From contig OZ245731.1 in assembly GCA_965227155.1 (NCBI GenBank), forward strand, positions 682,001 through 746,000: a stretch of DNA of 64,000 nt, read 5' to 3'. A program made the translations under genes and the position numbers. Below the pieces are notes generated by a model. It searched no databases. It was not told where the DNA came from and worked only from the letters and a program-made list of their open reading frames with translations. This DNA comes from UBA6059 sp965227155. Its GTDB lineage: Bacteria; Bacteroidota; Bacteroidia; Cytophagales; Cyclobacteriaceae. Below, one piece after another: positions 43,011 through 50,745 of this stretch (positions within the stretch are counted from its first letter, which is position 1; every line of letters starts with the position of its first letter).

Positions 43011-45611
43011 CTAGCTGTTGTTGATTTCATTAAGAATTTGCTCCAATGCATATTCATCCTTTACCAGTACCTCCCTGGCTTTGCTGCCTTCGAATGGACC
43101 TACAATGCCGGCAGCCTCCAATTGGTCTATTAATCTACCGGCCCTATTGTAGCCAAGCTTGAGCTTACGCTGGATCAGTGAGGTGCTTCCCTGCTGGTGG
43201 GCTACCAGCAACCGCGCGGCATCATCGAAGAGTGCATCCCGATCAGATAGATCCACTTCACCGGGCATTGATTCCTCATCACCCTCATACTCTGGCAGCA
43301 GGTAAGCATCGTCATAGCCACGCTGCTCGCCAATCCACTCACAGATGCGCTCTACTTCCGGGGTGTCCACAAATGCACATTGCAGACGGGTGAGATCTGA
43401 GCCCTGCGACAAAAGCATATCACCCATGCCGACCAGCTGTTCTGCACCGCCAGCATCCAGGATGGTGCGTGAATCCACTTTGGAAGTCACCCTGAAGGAA
43501 AGCCTTGCAGGGAAGTTTGCCTTAATAATACCGGTGATCACATTCACCGATGGTCTTTGTGTAGCTACAACCAGATGTATACCTATAGCCCTGGCAAGCT
43601 GTGCCAATCTTGCAATAGGTGTCTCGATTTCCTTGCCTGCTGTCATCATCAGGTCAGCCAACTCATCGATCACCAGCACTATGTAAGGCAGGAATCTGTG
43701 CCCCTTTTGGGGATTAAGCCTGCGCTCCACAAATTTCTGGTTGTATTCTTTAAGGTTTCGGCAACCGGCATCCTTCAGCAGGTCATACCGGGTATCCATT
43801 TCTATACAGAGCGAATTGAGGGTATAAATAACCTTTTTTGTATCGGTAATGATAGCCTCCTCATTATTGGGCAGCTTAGCGAGATAATGCCGCTCAATTT
43901 TATTAAAGAGGGTCAATTCTACTTTTTTCGGATCAACCAAAATTAGCTTTAGCTGACTGGGGTGCTTTTTATACAGCAAAGATGCCAGCATCACATTCAG
44001 CCCTACAGACTTACCCTGTCCGGTAGCACCGGCCATGAGCAAGTGCGGCATTTTAGCCAAATCCGTCACATACACCTCGTTGGATATGGTTTTGCCCAAA
44101 ACAACAGGCAAGGCCATTTTGGTATTCTTGGCAAATTTGTCTGTCTCTATCATAGAGCGCATATCCACCATTTCCCGATTTTTGTTGGGCACTTCAATAC
44201 CAATGGTCCCTTTTCCTGGAATCGGAGCAATGATCCTGATGCCTAATGCAGCAAGGTTCAATGCAATATCGTCTTCCAGGTTTTTGATCTTGGAAATCTT
44301 GACCCCTGCCTCCGGCACAATTTCGTATAGTGTGACAGTCGGTCCAATAGTGGCTTTAATACTGGAAATGCCAATCTTAAAGTTGATTAAGGTCTCAACA
44401 ATCTTATCCTTATTGCTTTCCAGTTCGTCTTTGGTAACCTGAACTTTTTTGTCATCAGGATACTCATTGAGCAAATCAGGTATTGGCATTTTAAAGCTGG
44501 GTAGGTCGAGGGTAGGGTCATAATTTTCCATAGGCTTTGCCTCAGCCTTTTCCACATCTACTGAGAATTTTGGCACCACCTCTTCTTTGGGCACAGGGTT
44601 TTCCTCAATGGAAAGCTCCACATCTTTTGCGGCCTCTTCTTTAGCTTTATTCTTAGCGGAAGCCTTTGCTTCTTCGTCTACATCCCACTCTTCTACAACT
44701 GGCGCTTCCTCATCCTGAGTGCCTTTTTCCTCCTCCTCTACTTCATTTTTTACAGCGGCAAGCACAGCAGCTAAGTCATCTTTCTCATTTTCTCCTGAAG
44801 TTTCTTTTTCTGGCGTTTTCTTTTTCTTCTCTGCTTTAGGCTGCTCTCTGGTAATTAATCGAATGCCATCATCACCCTCCGGATCCAATTCTTCTGATGC
44901 ATTTTCTTCATTATCCTCATCATCTTCATCCATATCGGGTGCATCTTCTTCAATTTTGGAAGGCTCATCTTCATCTACCGGAATACCCAGAGCAGGTGCC
45001 AGAATCCGTGTAATATTGAAAAAATAGATGTTGAAAACTAGGAAGGCAAAGACAAGGAATATGCTGGTACCCCAACCCATCAGTCCATTAAAAAGCACTG
45101 CCAGTTCGTAGCCCACTCCACCACTCAGAAAGCCCCATGCGCTCATCTCATCAGAAGAAAGCAGCACAAAGCCCATCAGCATACTGGTCCACAAAAGGAA
45201 AAACATCACAAAATATGTGGCGCGCTCGATGGAGTACAATTGCTTTTGGTAAACCATGTAAATACCCAAAAGGAAAAGCAAGGGTGGAATCAAAAAGCTT
45301 GCAATGCCAAACCAATTGAAGATGAAATAGTGGGAAGCAACAGCCCCAAAGAGGCCGAGCCAGTTTTCAGCTTCCATCCCAGATTCTTTGATGCCTGTTT
45401 GCTGAATAGCCTCTACCACACTTTGATCGGCTTTTCCTGTGAAGAGATAGGATACGAAAGCAGTCAAAAGATAAAGCGATAAAGCCAGCAAAAAGAAACC
45501 AAAAGCCAGTTGAAATCTACGGTCATTAATAAAACCAAGTCTCAATCGGGGCAGACTTCTTTTTTTCTCAGGTTTTTTAAAAGTATTCGCTTTGTAGGTG
45601 TTTTTGGCCAT
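43011..45611 (-). CDS. ftsK: DNA translocase FtsK
   Basis: 866 residues. N-terminal membrane domain with about four or five helices (LAFGFFLLALSLYLLTAFV, FGIASFLIPPLLFLLGIYMVY and others), a long acidic linker (about residues 210-340, e.g. DAPDMDEDDEDNEENASEEL), then the alpha/beta motor with Walker A MAGATGQGKSVGLNVML and Walker B LVIDELADLMMTAG, and the C-terminal winged-helix gamma domain (SLIQRKLKLGYNRAGRLIDQLEAAGIVGPF) that reads KOPS. Pumps DNA at the division septum and activates XerCD; xerD lies nearby upstream (pyrD between). Confidence 0.95.
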   Translation of the reverse strand: MAKNTYKANTFKKPEKKRSLPRLRLGFINDRRFQLAFGFFLLALSLYLLTAFVSYLFTGKADQSVVEAIQQTGIKESGMEAENWLGLFGAVASHYFIFNWFGIASFLIPPLLFLLGIYMVYQKQLYSIERATYFVMFFLLWTSMLMGFVLLSSDEMSAWGFLSGGVGYELAVLFNGLMGWGTSIFLVFAFLVFNIYFFNITRILAPALGIPVDEDEPSKIEEDAPDMDEDDEDNEENASEELDPEGDDGIRLITREQPKAEKKKKTPEKETSGENEKDDLAAVLAAVKNEVEEEEKGTQDEEAPVVEEWDVDEEAKASAKNKAKEEAAKDVELSIEENPVPKEEVVPKFSVDVEKAEAKPMENYDPTLDLPSFKMPIPDLLNEYPDDKKVQVTKDELESNKDKIVETLINFKIGISSIKATIGPTVTLYEIVPEAGVKISKIKNLEDDIALNLAALGIRIIAPIPGKGTIGIEVPNKNREMVDMRSMIETDKFAKNTKMALPVVLGKTISNEVYVTDLAKMPHLLMAGATGQGKSVGLNVMLASLLYKKHPSQLKLILVDPKKVELTLFNKIERHYLAKLPNNEEAIITDTKKVIYTLNSLCIEMDTRYDLLKDAGCRNLKEYNQKFVERRLNPQKGHRFLPYIVLVIDELADLMMTAGKEIETPIARLAQLARAIGIHLVVATQRPSVNVITGIIKANFPARLSFRVTSKVDSRTILDAGGAEQLVGMGDMLLSQGSDLTRLQCAFVDTPEVERICEWIGEQRGYDDAYLLPEYEGDEESMPGEVDLSDRDALFDDAARLLVAHQQGSTSLIQRKLKLGYNRAGRLIDQLEAAGIVGPFEGSKAREVLVKDEYALEQILNEINNS

Positions 45612-45668
45612 GCGATAATTTACAAAATAAACAAAATGCTGTTAAAAGATTAAAATTCGCTTCACGTA

Positions 45669-46706
45669 TTAAAACGCAGCTTTACTTAAATATTGGTTGA
45701 TCCGTTTTACCATGGCCGGTCCTTCATAAATAAATCCGGTGTAAACCTGGATTAAAGACGCACCGGCCTTTAATTTTTCCAAAGCATCTTCAGGAGATAA
45801 TATTCCACCAACCCCAACAATAGGAAAAGCTCCTTTCGATTTTTTATGCAGGTAGCTGATCACTTCGGTACTTCTTTGGGTAAGGGCTTTACCACTCAGT
45901 CCACCGGCACCTATGGCCTCAATGGTTTGTTTATCAGTGGTCAATGGCGCTCTTGCTATGGTAGTATTGGTGGCGATAAGGCCATCGAGCTTCGTTTTTT
46001 CCATGATATCCAAAATATCATCCAATTGGGCATCCGTCAAGTCGGGAGCAATCTTCAATAAGACAGGCTTTGGTTTGGTTTGTTTGTTGTTTTCTAATTG
46101 CATCCGTTGAATGAGCTTTTGCAGGGGCTCCTTTTCCTGCAATTCACGAAGACCAGGAGTATTTGGGGAGCTTACATTGATTACAAAATAATCTACATAA
46201 GGATACAGCGCATGGTAGCATTGCAGGTAGTCAGACTCGGCCTGCTCATTGGGTGTTACTTTATTTTTACCAATGTTGCCACCGACGATCACCTTTGATT
46301 TGCGCTTTTTCAGTCGCCGAATGGCGGCTTCCATCCCTTCGTTATTGAAGCCCATCCTATTGATCAGGGACTGGTCCTGGGGTAGGCGAAATAGCCTCGG
46401 CTTAGGATTTCCCGGTTGGCCTTTGGGTGTGATTGTGCCGATTTCAATAAAGCCAAAACCCAGGGTTGATAATTCATCAATCAGCCGTGCGTCTTTATCA
46501 AAGCCTGCCGCCAGCCCGACCGGGTTGTCAAATTCTAAGCCAAAAAGCTCACGCTTCAATGCAGGGTTTTTATAGCAGAAAAGCCTTCTAAAAAGACCTG
46601 CCATACCAGGAATCCTATGGATAAACTTGAGTAGGCTGAAGGTAGTATGATGGGCTTTTTCGGCCGGTAAAGTAAACAGTAGTGGCCTGATGACAGCTTT
46701 GTACAT
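45669..46706 (-). CDS. pyrD: Quinone-dependent dihydroorotate dehydrogenase
   Basis: 345 residues, class 2 PyrD length. AYKAVIRPLLFTLPAEKAHH-like N-terminal helical pair for membrane/quinone contact; FMN and substrate motifs NPVGLAAGFDKDA, IGTITPKGQPGNPKPRLFRL, NRMGFNNEGMEA, the catalytic-Ser loop INVSSPNTPGLRELQ, KIAPDL, TNTTI and GVGGILSPEDALEKLKAGASLIQVYTG. Oxidises dihydroorotate to orotate with menaquinone. 13 bp downstream of xerD. Confidence 0.94.
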   Translation of the reverse strand: MYKAVIRPLLFTLPAEKAHHTTFSLLKFIHRIPGMAGLFRRLFCYKNPALKRELFGLEFDNPVGLAAGFDKDARLIDELSTLGFGFIEIGTITPKGQPGNPKPRLFRLPQDQSLINRMGFNNEGMEAAIRRLKKRKSKVIVGGNIGKNKVTPNEQAESDYLQCYHALYPYVDYFVINVSSPNTPGLRELQEKEPLQKLIQRMQLENNKQTKPKPVLLKIAPDLTDAQLDDILDIMEKTKLDGLIATNTTIARAPLTTDKQTIEAIGAGGLSGKALTQRSTEVISYLHKKSKGAFPIVGVGGILSPEDALEKLKAGASLIQVYTGFIYEGPAMVKRINQYLSKAAF

Positions 46707-46719
46707 GCGGCAAATATAG

Positions 46720-47616
46720 CTAGCTCCTTGGATGATATTCAGTAATCACCTGCCTTAAATAATCACGATCGAGATGGGTATAAATTTCTGTAGTGGTGAT
46801 GGATTCATGCCCCAGCATTTCCTGTACTGCTCGTAGGTCAGCACCCCCCTCAATCAGATGCGTGGCAAACGAATGGCGGAAAGTATGTGGGCTAATTTTT
46901 TTTCGAATACCTGCCACTTCAGCCAGTTTTTTGATAATGGTAAAGATCATAACCCGCGTCAGTTTAGCCCCTCGACGGTTAAGAAACACATATTGCTCAT
47001 TACCGGGCTTAATTTCCATATGAACTCTGTAGCCATCGATATACTGACTGATGAATTTTTGGGCTGTTCTGCCTATTGGTACCAGCCGCTCTTTACTTCC
47101 TTTCCCCAGAACCCGCAAAAAACCGACATCAAAATACAAATTTTGCATGGTAAGGTTGACCAACTCAGAAACACGCAGACCCGAACTGTATAGCGTCTCC
47201 AAAATGGCCCTGTTGCGGGTGCCCTCTGCCGTGCTCATGTCTATGGCAGACAGCAGTTGCTCGATTTCATGATAGCTGAGCGTATCTGGCAGCTTCCTGC
47301 CTATTTTGGGCGCCTCTACCAATTCCATTGGGTCTTTCTGAAGCTCTCCTTCAAAAACAAGATATTTAAAAAAGCTTTTGAGCCCTGAAATAATGCGTGC
47401 CTGTGTGTAGGAAGAAAGACCTAATTCCCCCACATATTCCAGCAAACCATAGATCTGATGCGCTTCTACCTTCAGTGGTGATGTGGCCTCATTTTTATTG
47501 TCAAGGTATTGCTGAAGCATGTTTACATCACGCAAATAAGCCTCTACAGTATTGGCAGACAATGATCGCTCCAAGGCCAGGTAGTTTTTGAAATTTTTAA
47601 GGTATAGTGACCACAT
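46720..47616 (-). CDS. xerD: Site-specific tyrosine recombinase XerD
   Basis: 298 residues. An N-terminal SAM-like DNA-binding domain (FKNYLALERSLSANTVEAYLRDVNML) is followed by the catalytic domain with Arg in LYSSGLRVSELVNL, Lys in VLGKGSKERLVPIG, the HTFRHSFATHL box and the Tyr nucleophile in EIYTHLDRDYLRQV; LGHESITTTEIY is the family C-terminal motif. Resolves chromosome dimers at dif with a XerC partner. Forms a chromosome-maintenance run with pyrD and ftsK; divergent from aroQ. Confidence 0.92.
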   Translation of the reverse strand: MWSLYLKNFKNYLALERSLSANTVEAYLRDVNMLQQYLDNKNEATSPLKVEAHQIYGLLEYVGELGLSSYTQARIISGLKSFFKYLVFEGELQKDPMELVEAPKIGRKLPDTLSYHEIEQLLSAIDMSTAEGTRNRAILETLYSSGLRVSELVNLTMQNLYFDVGFLRVLGKGSKERLVPIGRTAQKFISQYIDGYRVHMEIKPGNEQYVFLNRRGAKLTRVMIFTIIKKLAEVAGIRKKISPHTFRHSFATHLIEGGADLRAVQEMLGHESITTTEIYTHLDRDYLRQVITEYHPRS

Positions 47617-47818
47617 CTGTCTTTATTATCCTGAAATTCGTAATCTTTGGCTTAGTTGTTATATTTAGTGCTGAAATATTACTCCAAAGTTTCATTTTAT
47701 AAAGAAAAACCAACGAAACCAGACCATAATAAAATAACCACATACTGCCTGTAAAATTGATCTGACTTTATACTGAACCTAAAGAATTTCATCCTACAAA
47801 ATCCTAAACAATTATTTT

Positions 47819-48241
47819 ATGAAATTAATCATTATCAATGGACCCAACCTCAATTTGCTCGGTAAAAGAGAGCCCGGCATTTATGGGAATATTGGTTTTG
47901 AAGATTTCTTTCATACACTCCATCAAAAATATCCATCAGTCGTGCTGGATTCCTTTCAATCCAACCACGAAGGTGCCTTGATTGATAAAATTCAGGAAGT
48001 TGGTTATTCTTATGACGGCATCATCATCAATGCAGCTGGCTTTACGCATAGTTCAGTAGCGATCCGCGATGCCCTGGCTGCTGTAGAAACGCCTGCGATA
48101 GAAGTACACATTTCCAACATAAAGGCCCGCGAGCCTTTCAGGGCACACAGTTACCTGACACCCGTTTGTGTGGGTATGATTACCGGACTGGGTCTAAAAG
48201 GCTATGAGCTTGCTATTCAATATTTTATTGATCAAAAATAA
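47819..48241 (+). CDS. aroQ: Type II 3-dehydroquinate dehydratase
   Basis: 140 residues, the normal dodecameric type II length. MKLIIINGPNLNLLGKREPGIYG carries the Arg/Tyr active-site loop; FQSNHEGALIDKI, NAAGFTHSSVAIRDAL and EVHISNIKAREPFRAHSYLTPVC (catalytic His) complete the site. Dehydrates 3-dehydroquinate in the shikimate pathway. Its TAA overlaps the ATG of the aminotransferase gene by one base. Confidence 0.95.
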   Translation: MKLIIINGPNLNLLGKREPGIYGNIGFEDFFHTLHQKYPSVVLDSFQSNHEGALIDKIQEVGYSYDGIIINAAGFTHSSVAIRDALAAVETPAIEVHISNIKAREPFRAHSYLTPVCVGMITGLGLKGYELAIQYFIDQK

Positions 48242-49311
48242 TGTACAAAGCATCATTTTACCCCGGTCCTTCAAGGGTGTATAGCAATATCCCGGAATAC
48301 ATTTATGATGCGTATAGAGAAGGCATTCTCACTGCTAATCATAGAAGTGAGACCTTTCATAAGCTTATGGCCAAGCTAAAAAGGCTGCTTAGGGTTAAAC
48401 TGGAAGTGCCTAAAAACTATGAGATTGTTTTTACCTCCTCAGCTACTGAATGCTGGGCAATACTGGCCCAGTCACTCACCGTAAAGGAAAGCCTGCATAT
48501 TTTCAATGGCGCCTTCGGTGAAAAATGGCACGAGGCTGCGTCGGGTATTCATGGAAAAACTGAAGCCATTGCCTTTGATCCACAGGAAGAATTTGATCTC
48601 AGCTTCTTGCCAGAATCCTATACAGATCTGGTTTGCATAACCCAAAATGAAACCTCCAACGGCACACAGATTTCCAATGCGATAATTAAGGGTATACGAG
48701 AAAAACTTCCCAAAGCATTATTGGCCATAGATGCTACCAGCAGTATGGGTGGAATAGCGCTGGAAATCAAACAGGCCGACATTTGGTATGCTTCCGTACA
48801 GAAATGCTTTGGTCTGCCAGCAGGACTGGCTGTAATGATTTTGTCGCCCAATGCTGTAAAAAGAGCACAGGAAATTGATGACCGTTCGCGGTATAATAGC
48901 CTCCTCAATATTTTAAAGCATTATCAAAGGAATGAAGCTCCCTATACACCTAACGTAACTAATATTTACCTGCTTTCCAGGGTTCTGGAAAAAAGTAAGG
49001 GTATACAAGAATTAAACGAGAAAGTGCTGAGCCGCGCTGCAGCCTGGTACCAATTCTTTGAGCAAACCAGCCTATTTAAACCATACATAAAAAATGCTGC
49101 TGTGAGATCGCAAACAGTGATTGCACTGGAGCAAGATTCGAATTCCATAGCTCGTGTGAAAAAAGATGCCAAAAGTCTCGGTATCATATTAGGCAATGGG
49201 TATGGCAGTTTGAAAGATCACACTTTTCGAATTGCAAACTTCCCTGCCATCAAAGGCAAAGAAATAGAGCTACTCACCAAATTCTTGATGAAGAATTACA
49301 GTCAGTCTTAG
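48241..49311 (+). CDS. Aminotransferase class V-fold PLP-dependent enzyme
   Basis: 356 residues. FYPGPSRVYSNIP and EGILTANHRSETFHKLM resemble phosphoserine and alanine-glyoxylate aminotransferases; VFTSSATECWAILAQ and LLAIDATSSMGGIAL are PLP-phosphate and Asp motifs, and the Schiff-base Lys is K188 in YASVQKCFGLPAG. The C-terminal GNGYGSLKDHTFRIANFPA is typical. Could be the serC-like or an aspartate/alanine transaminase of this phylum; the amino-acid substrate is not decided. Translationally coupled to aroQ (TAATG). Confidence 0.85.
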   Translation: MYKASFYPGPSRVYSNIPEYIYDAYREGILTANHRSETFHKLMAKLKRLLRVKLEVPKNYEIVFTSSATECWAILAQSLTVKESLHIFNGAFGEKWHEAASGIHGKTEAIAFDPQEEFDLSFLPESYTDLVCITQNETSNGTQISNAIIKGIREKLPKALLAIDATSSMGGIALEIKQADIWYASVQKCFGLPAGLAVMILSPNAVKRAQEIDDRSRYNSLLNILKHYQRNEAPYTPNVTNIYLLSRVLEKSKGIQELNEKVLSRAAAWYQFFEQTSLFKPYIKNAAVRSQTVIALEQDSNSIARVKKDAKSLGIILGNGYGSLKDHTFRIANFPAIKGKEIELLTKFLMKNYSQS

Positions 49312-49365
49312 TGTTTTTTAGGTGAAGCTTAGGCTAATTTTGCGCCGCAAAAAATATAGGGCGCC

Positions 49366-49941
49366 ATGCTGAATTTTACCGAAATCATATCCGTAACACT
49401 TATCCTTTTTTCTGTGATTGACATACTGGGAAGTGTCCCTATCATTATTGATGTAAGGAAAAAAGTTGGGCATATTCAATCGGAAAAAGCGACTATAGTG
49501 GCGGGCCTGATCATGATTGCTTTTCTTTTTTTAGGAGAAAGCATCCTTAAGCTTTTCGGTATCGACATCAGCTCCTTTGCGATCACAGGGGCTATCATCA
49601 TGTTTCTCATAGGGATGGAAATGGTACTGGGTAGAAACTTCTTTGCTGCTGACCCCAGCGAACTGGAGAGCGCTTCCATTGTTCCTATTGCCTTTCCGCT
49701 TATCGCCGGTGCAGGCACCATGACCTCCCTACTTTCGCTACGGGCAGAATATGAATTACTTAACATCCTCATTGGAGTAGTCCTCAACCTTGTATTTGTT
49801 TATATAGTACTGAAGTCTTCCAGCTGGCTGGAAAAGAAAGTCGGCCCTGCAGGATTTAGTATATTGCGCAAAGTTTTTGGTATTATACTATTATCGATAG
49901 CGATCAAGCTATTTAAAACATCGATTACTACCCTATGGTAA
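49366..49941 (+). CDS. MarC family membrane protein
   Basis: 191 residues with six membrane helices. FSVIDILGSVPIIIDV and FGIDISSFAITGAIIMFLIGMEMVLG, then IVPIAFPLIAGAGTMTSL, are diagnostic of the MarC/UPF0056 family, whose function is unknown (the name does not imply multiple drug resistance). Its end overlaps the start of rnhA by 7 bp. Confidence 0.9.
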   Translation: MLNFTEIISVTLILFSVIDILGSVPIIIDVRKKVGHIQSEKATIVAGLIMIAFLFLGESILKLFGIDISSFAITGAIIMFLIGMEMVLGRNFFAADPSELESASIVPIAFPLIAGAGTMTSLLSLRAEYELLNILIGVVLNLVFVYIVLKSSSWLEKKVGPAGFSILRKVFGIILLSIAIKLFKTSITTLW

Positions 49942-50387
49942 CAATCTACACCGATGGTGCTTCTAGAGGAAATCCCGGGCCGGGTGGTTATGGCACAGTA
50001 TTGTTGTACAAGCAGCATCGCAAAGAATTGAGCGAGGGTTTTAGGAAAACCACCAACAACCGCATGGAACTACTGGCCGTGATCAAGGGGCTAGAGGCAC
50101 TTACCAAAACAGGGCTGGATGTATTGGTATATTCCGACTCCAAATATGTTGTGGATGCTGTGGAAAAAGGGTGGCTGTGGAACTGGCAGAAGAAAAACTA
50201 TAAAGGAAAGCTCAACAGCGACCTATGGGAAAAATTCATTCCGGTCTATAAAAGACAGAAGGTACGTTTCCAGTGGGTAAAAGGACATGCCGGAAACCCT
50301 GAAAACGAACGCTGTGACCAACTGGCTGTAGCAGCGGCAGAAGGTGGTAATTTGAAAGTTGATACCGGTTACGAAGAAAAGCTGTAA
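49935..50387 (+). CDS. rnhA: Ribonuclease HI
   Basis: 150 residues. The DEDD catalytic residues sit in IYTDGASRGNPGPGGYG, NNRMELLAVIKGLEAL, VYSDSKYVVDAV and GHAGNPENERCDQLA, and GWLWNWQKKNYKGKLNSDLW is the basic handle region. Degrades RNA of RNA-DNA hybrids (R-loops, primers). Translationally overlapped with marC. Confidence 0.95.
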   Translation: MVTIYTDGASRGNPGPGGYGTVLLYKQHRKELSEGFRKTTNNRMELLAVIKGLEALTKTGLDVLVYSDSKYVVDAVEKGWLWNWQKKNYKGKLNSDLWEKFIPVYKRQKVRFQWVKGHAGNPENERCDQLAVAAAEGGNLKVDTGYEEKL

Positions 50388-50406
50388 GTATATGCAGCCT
50401 TAATTC

Positions 50407-50634
50407 TTATTCTTCATCCTCTTCCTTGTGCGATCTGGCAAAAGCCCAGGCTGTTAGACCTAATAAAGTGGCTACCGCACCAAAAAATATTGCAAAGTTT
50501 ACATTGCGCTGTACTTTTTCAGCCCTTTGCAAATATTTAGAGCCGACTCCTTTTTTGGCAATCAACCGCTCCAGTTCATGAATTCTCGTTTCAAGTTCTT
50601 CTTTGGTTTTCTTTTTGATATCCATAGTTATCAT
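50407..50634 (-). CDS. Small single-TM coiled-coil protein
   Basis: 75 residues: an N-terminal charged helix KKKTKEELETRIHELERLIAKKGV with heptads, then one membrane helix (NFAIFFGAVATLLGLTAWAF) and an acidic tail (RSHKEEDEE). No family name can be assigned. ATG 50634 or 50625 may start it. It lies 3' of rnhA, convergent with it. Confidence 0.55.
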   Translation of the reverse strand: MITMDIKKKTKEELETRIHELERLIAKKGVGSKYLQRAEKVQRNVNFAIFFGAVATLLGLTAWAFARSHKEEDEE

Positions 50635-50691
50635 AATTGTTGGTTCATAATATACTAACGGTAAAGACTGCTAATCGTTAACCAGAATCAA

Positions 50692-50723
50692 AAAAAGCCC
50701 TCAGTTTCCACTGAAGGCTTTTT
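50692..50723. terminator. Bidirectional Rho-independent terminator
   Basis: AAAAAGCCCTCAGT (50692-50705) and ACTGAAGGCTTTTT (50710-50723) form a 14-bp stem with one mismatch and a TTCC loop; A and T tracts flank it on both sides. It lies 23 bp past the CHRD gene stop, ending that minus-strand transcript. Confidence 0.85.
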
Positions 50724-50745
50724 CATGTAATTCAATAATCCGTTG

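Noticed and set aside
49335..49342. TAATTTTG as a promoter of marC (also 53325-53332, 59057-59064 TACCTTTG)
   Set aside because: These match the -7 element but no TTG lies 17-23 bases upstream; such boxes are common by chance in AT-rich gaps.
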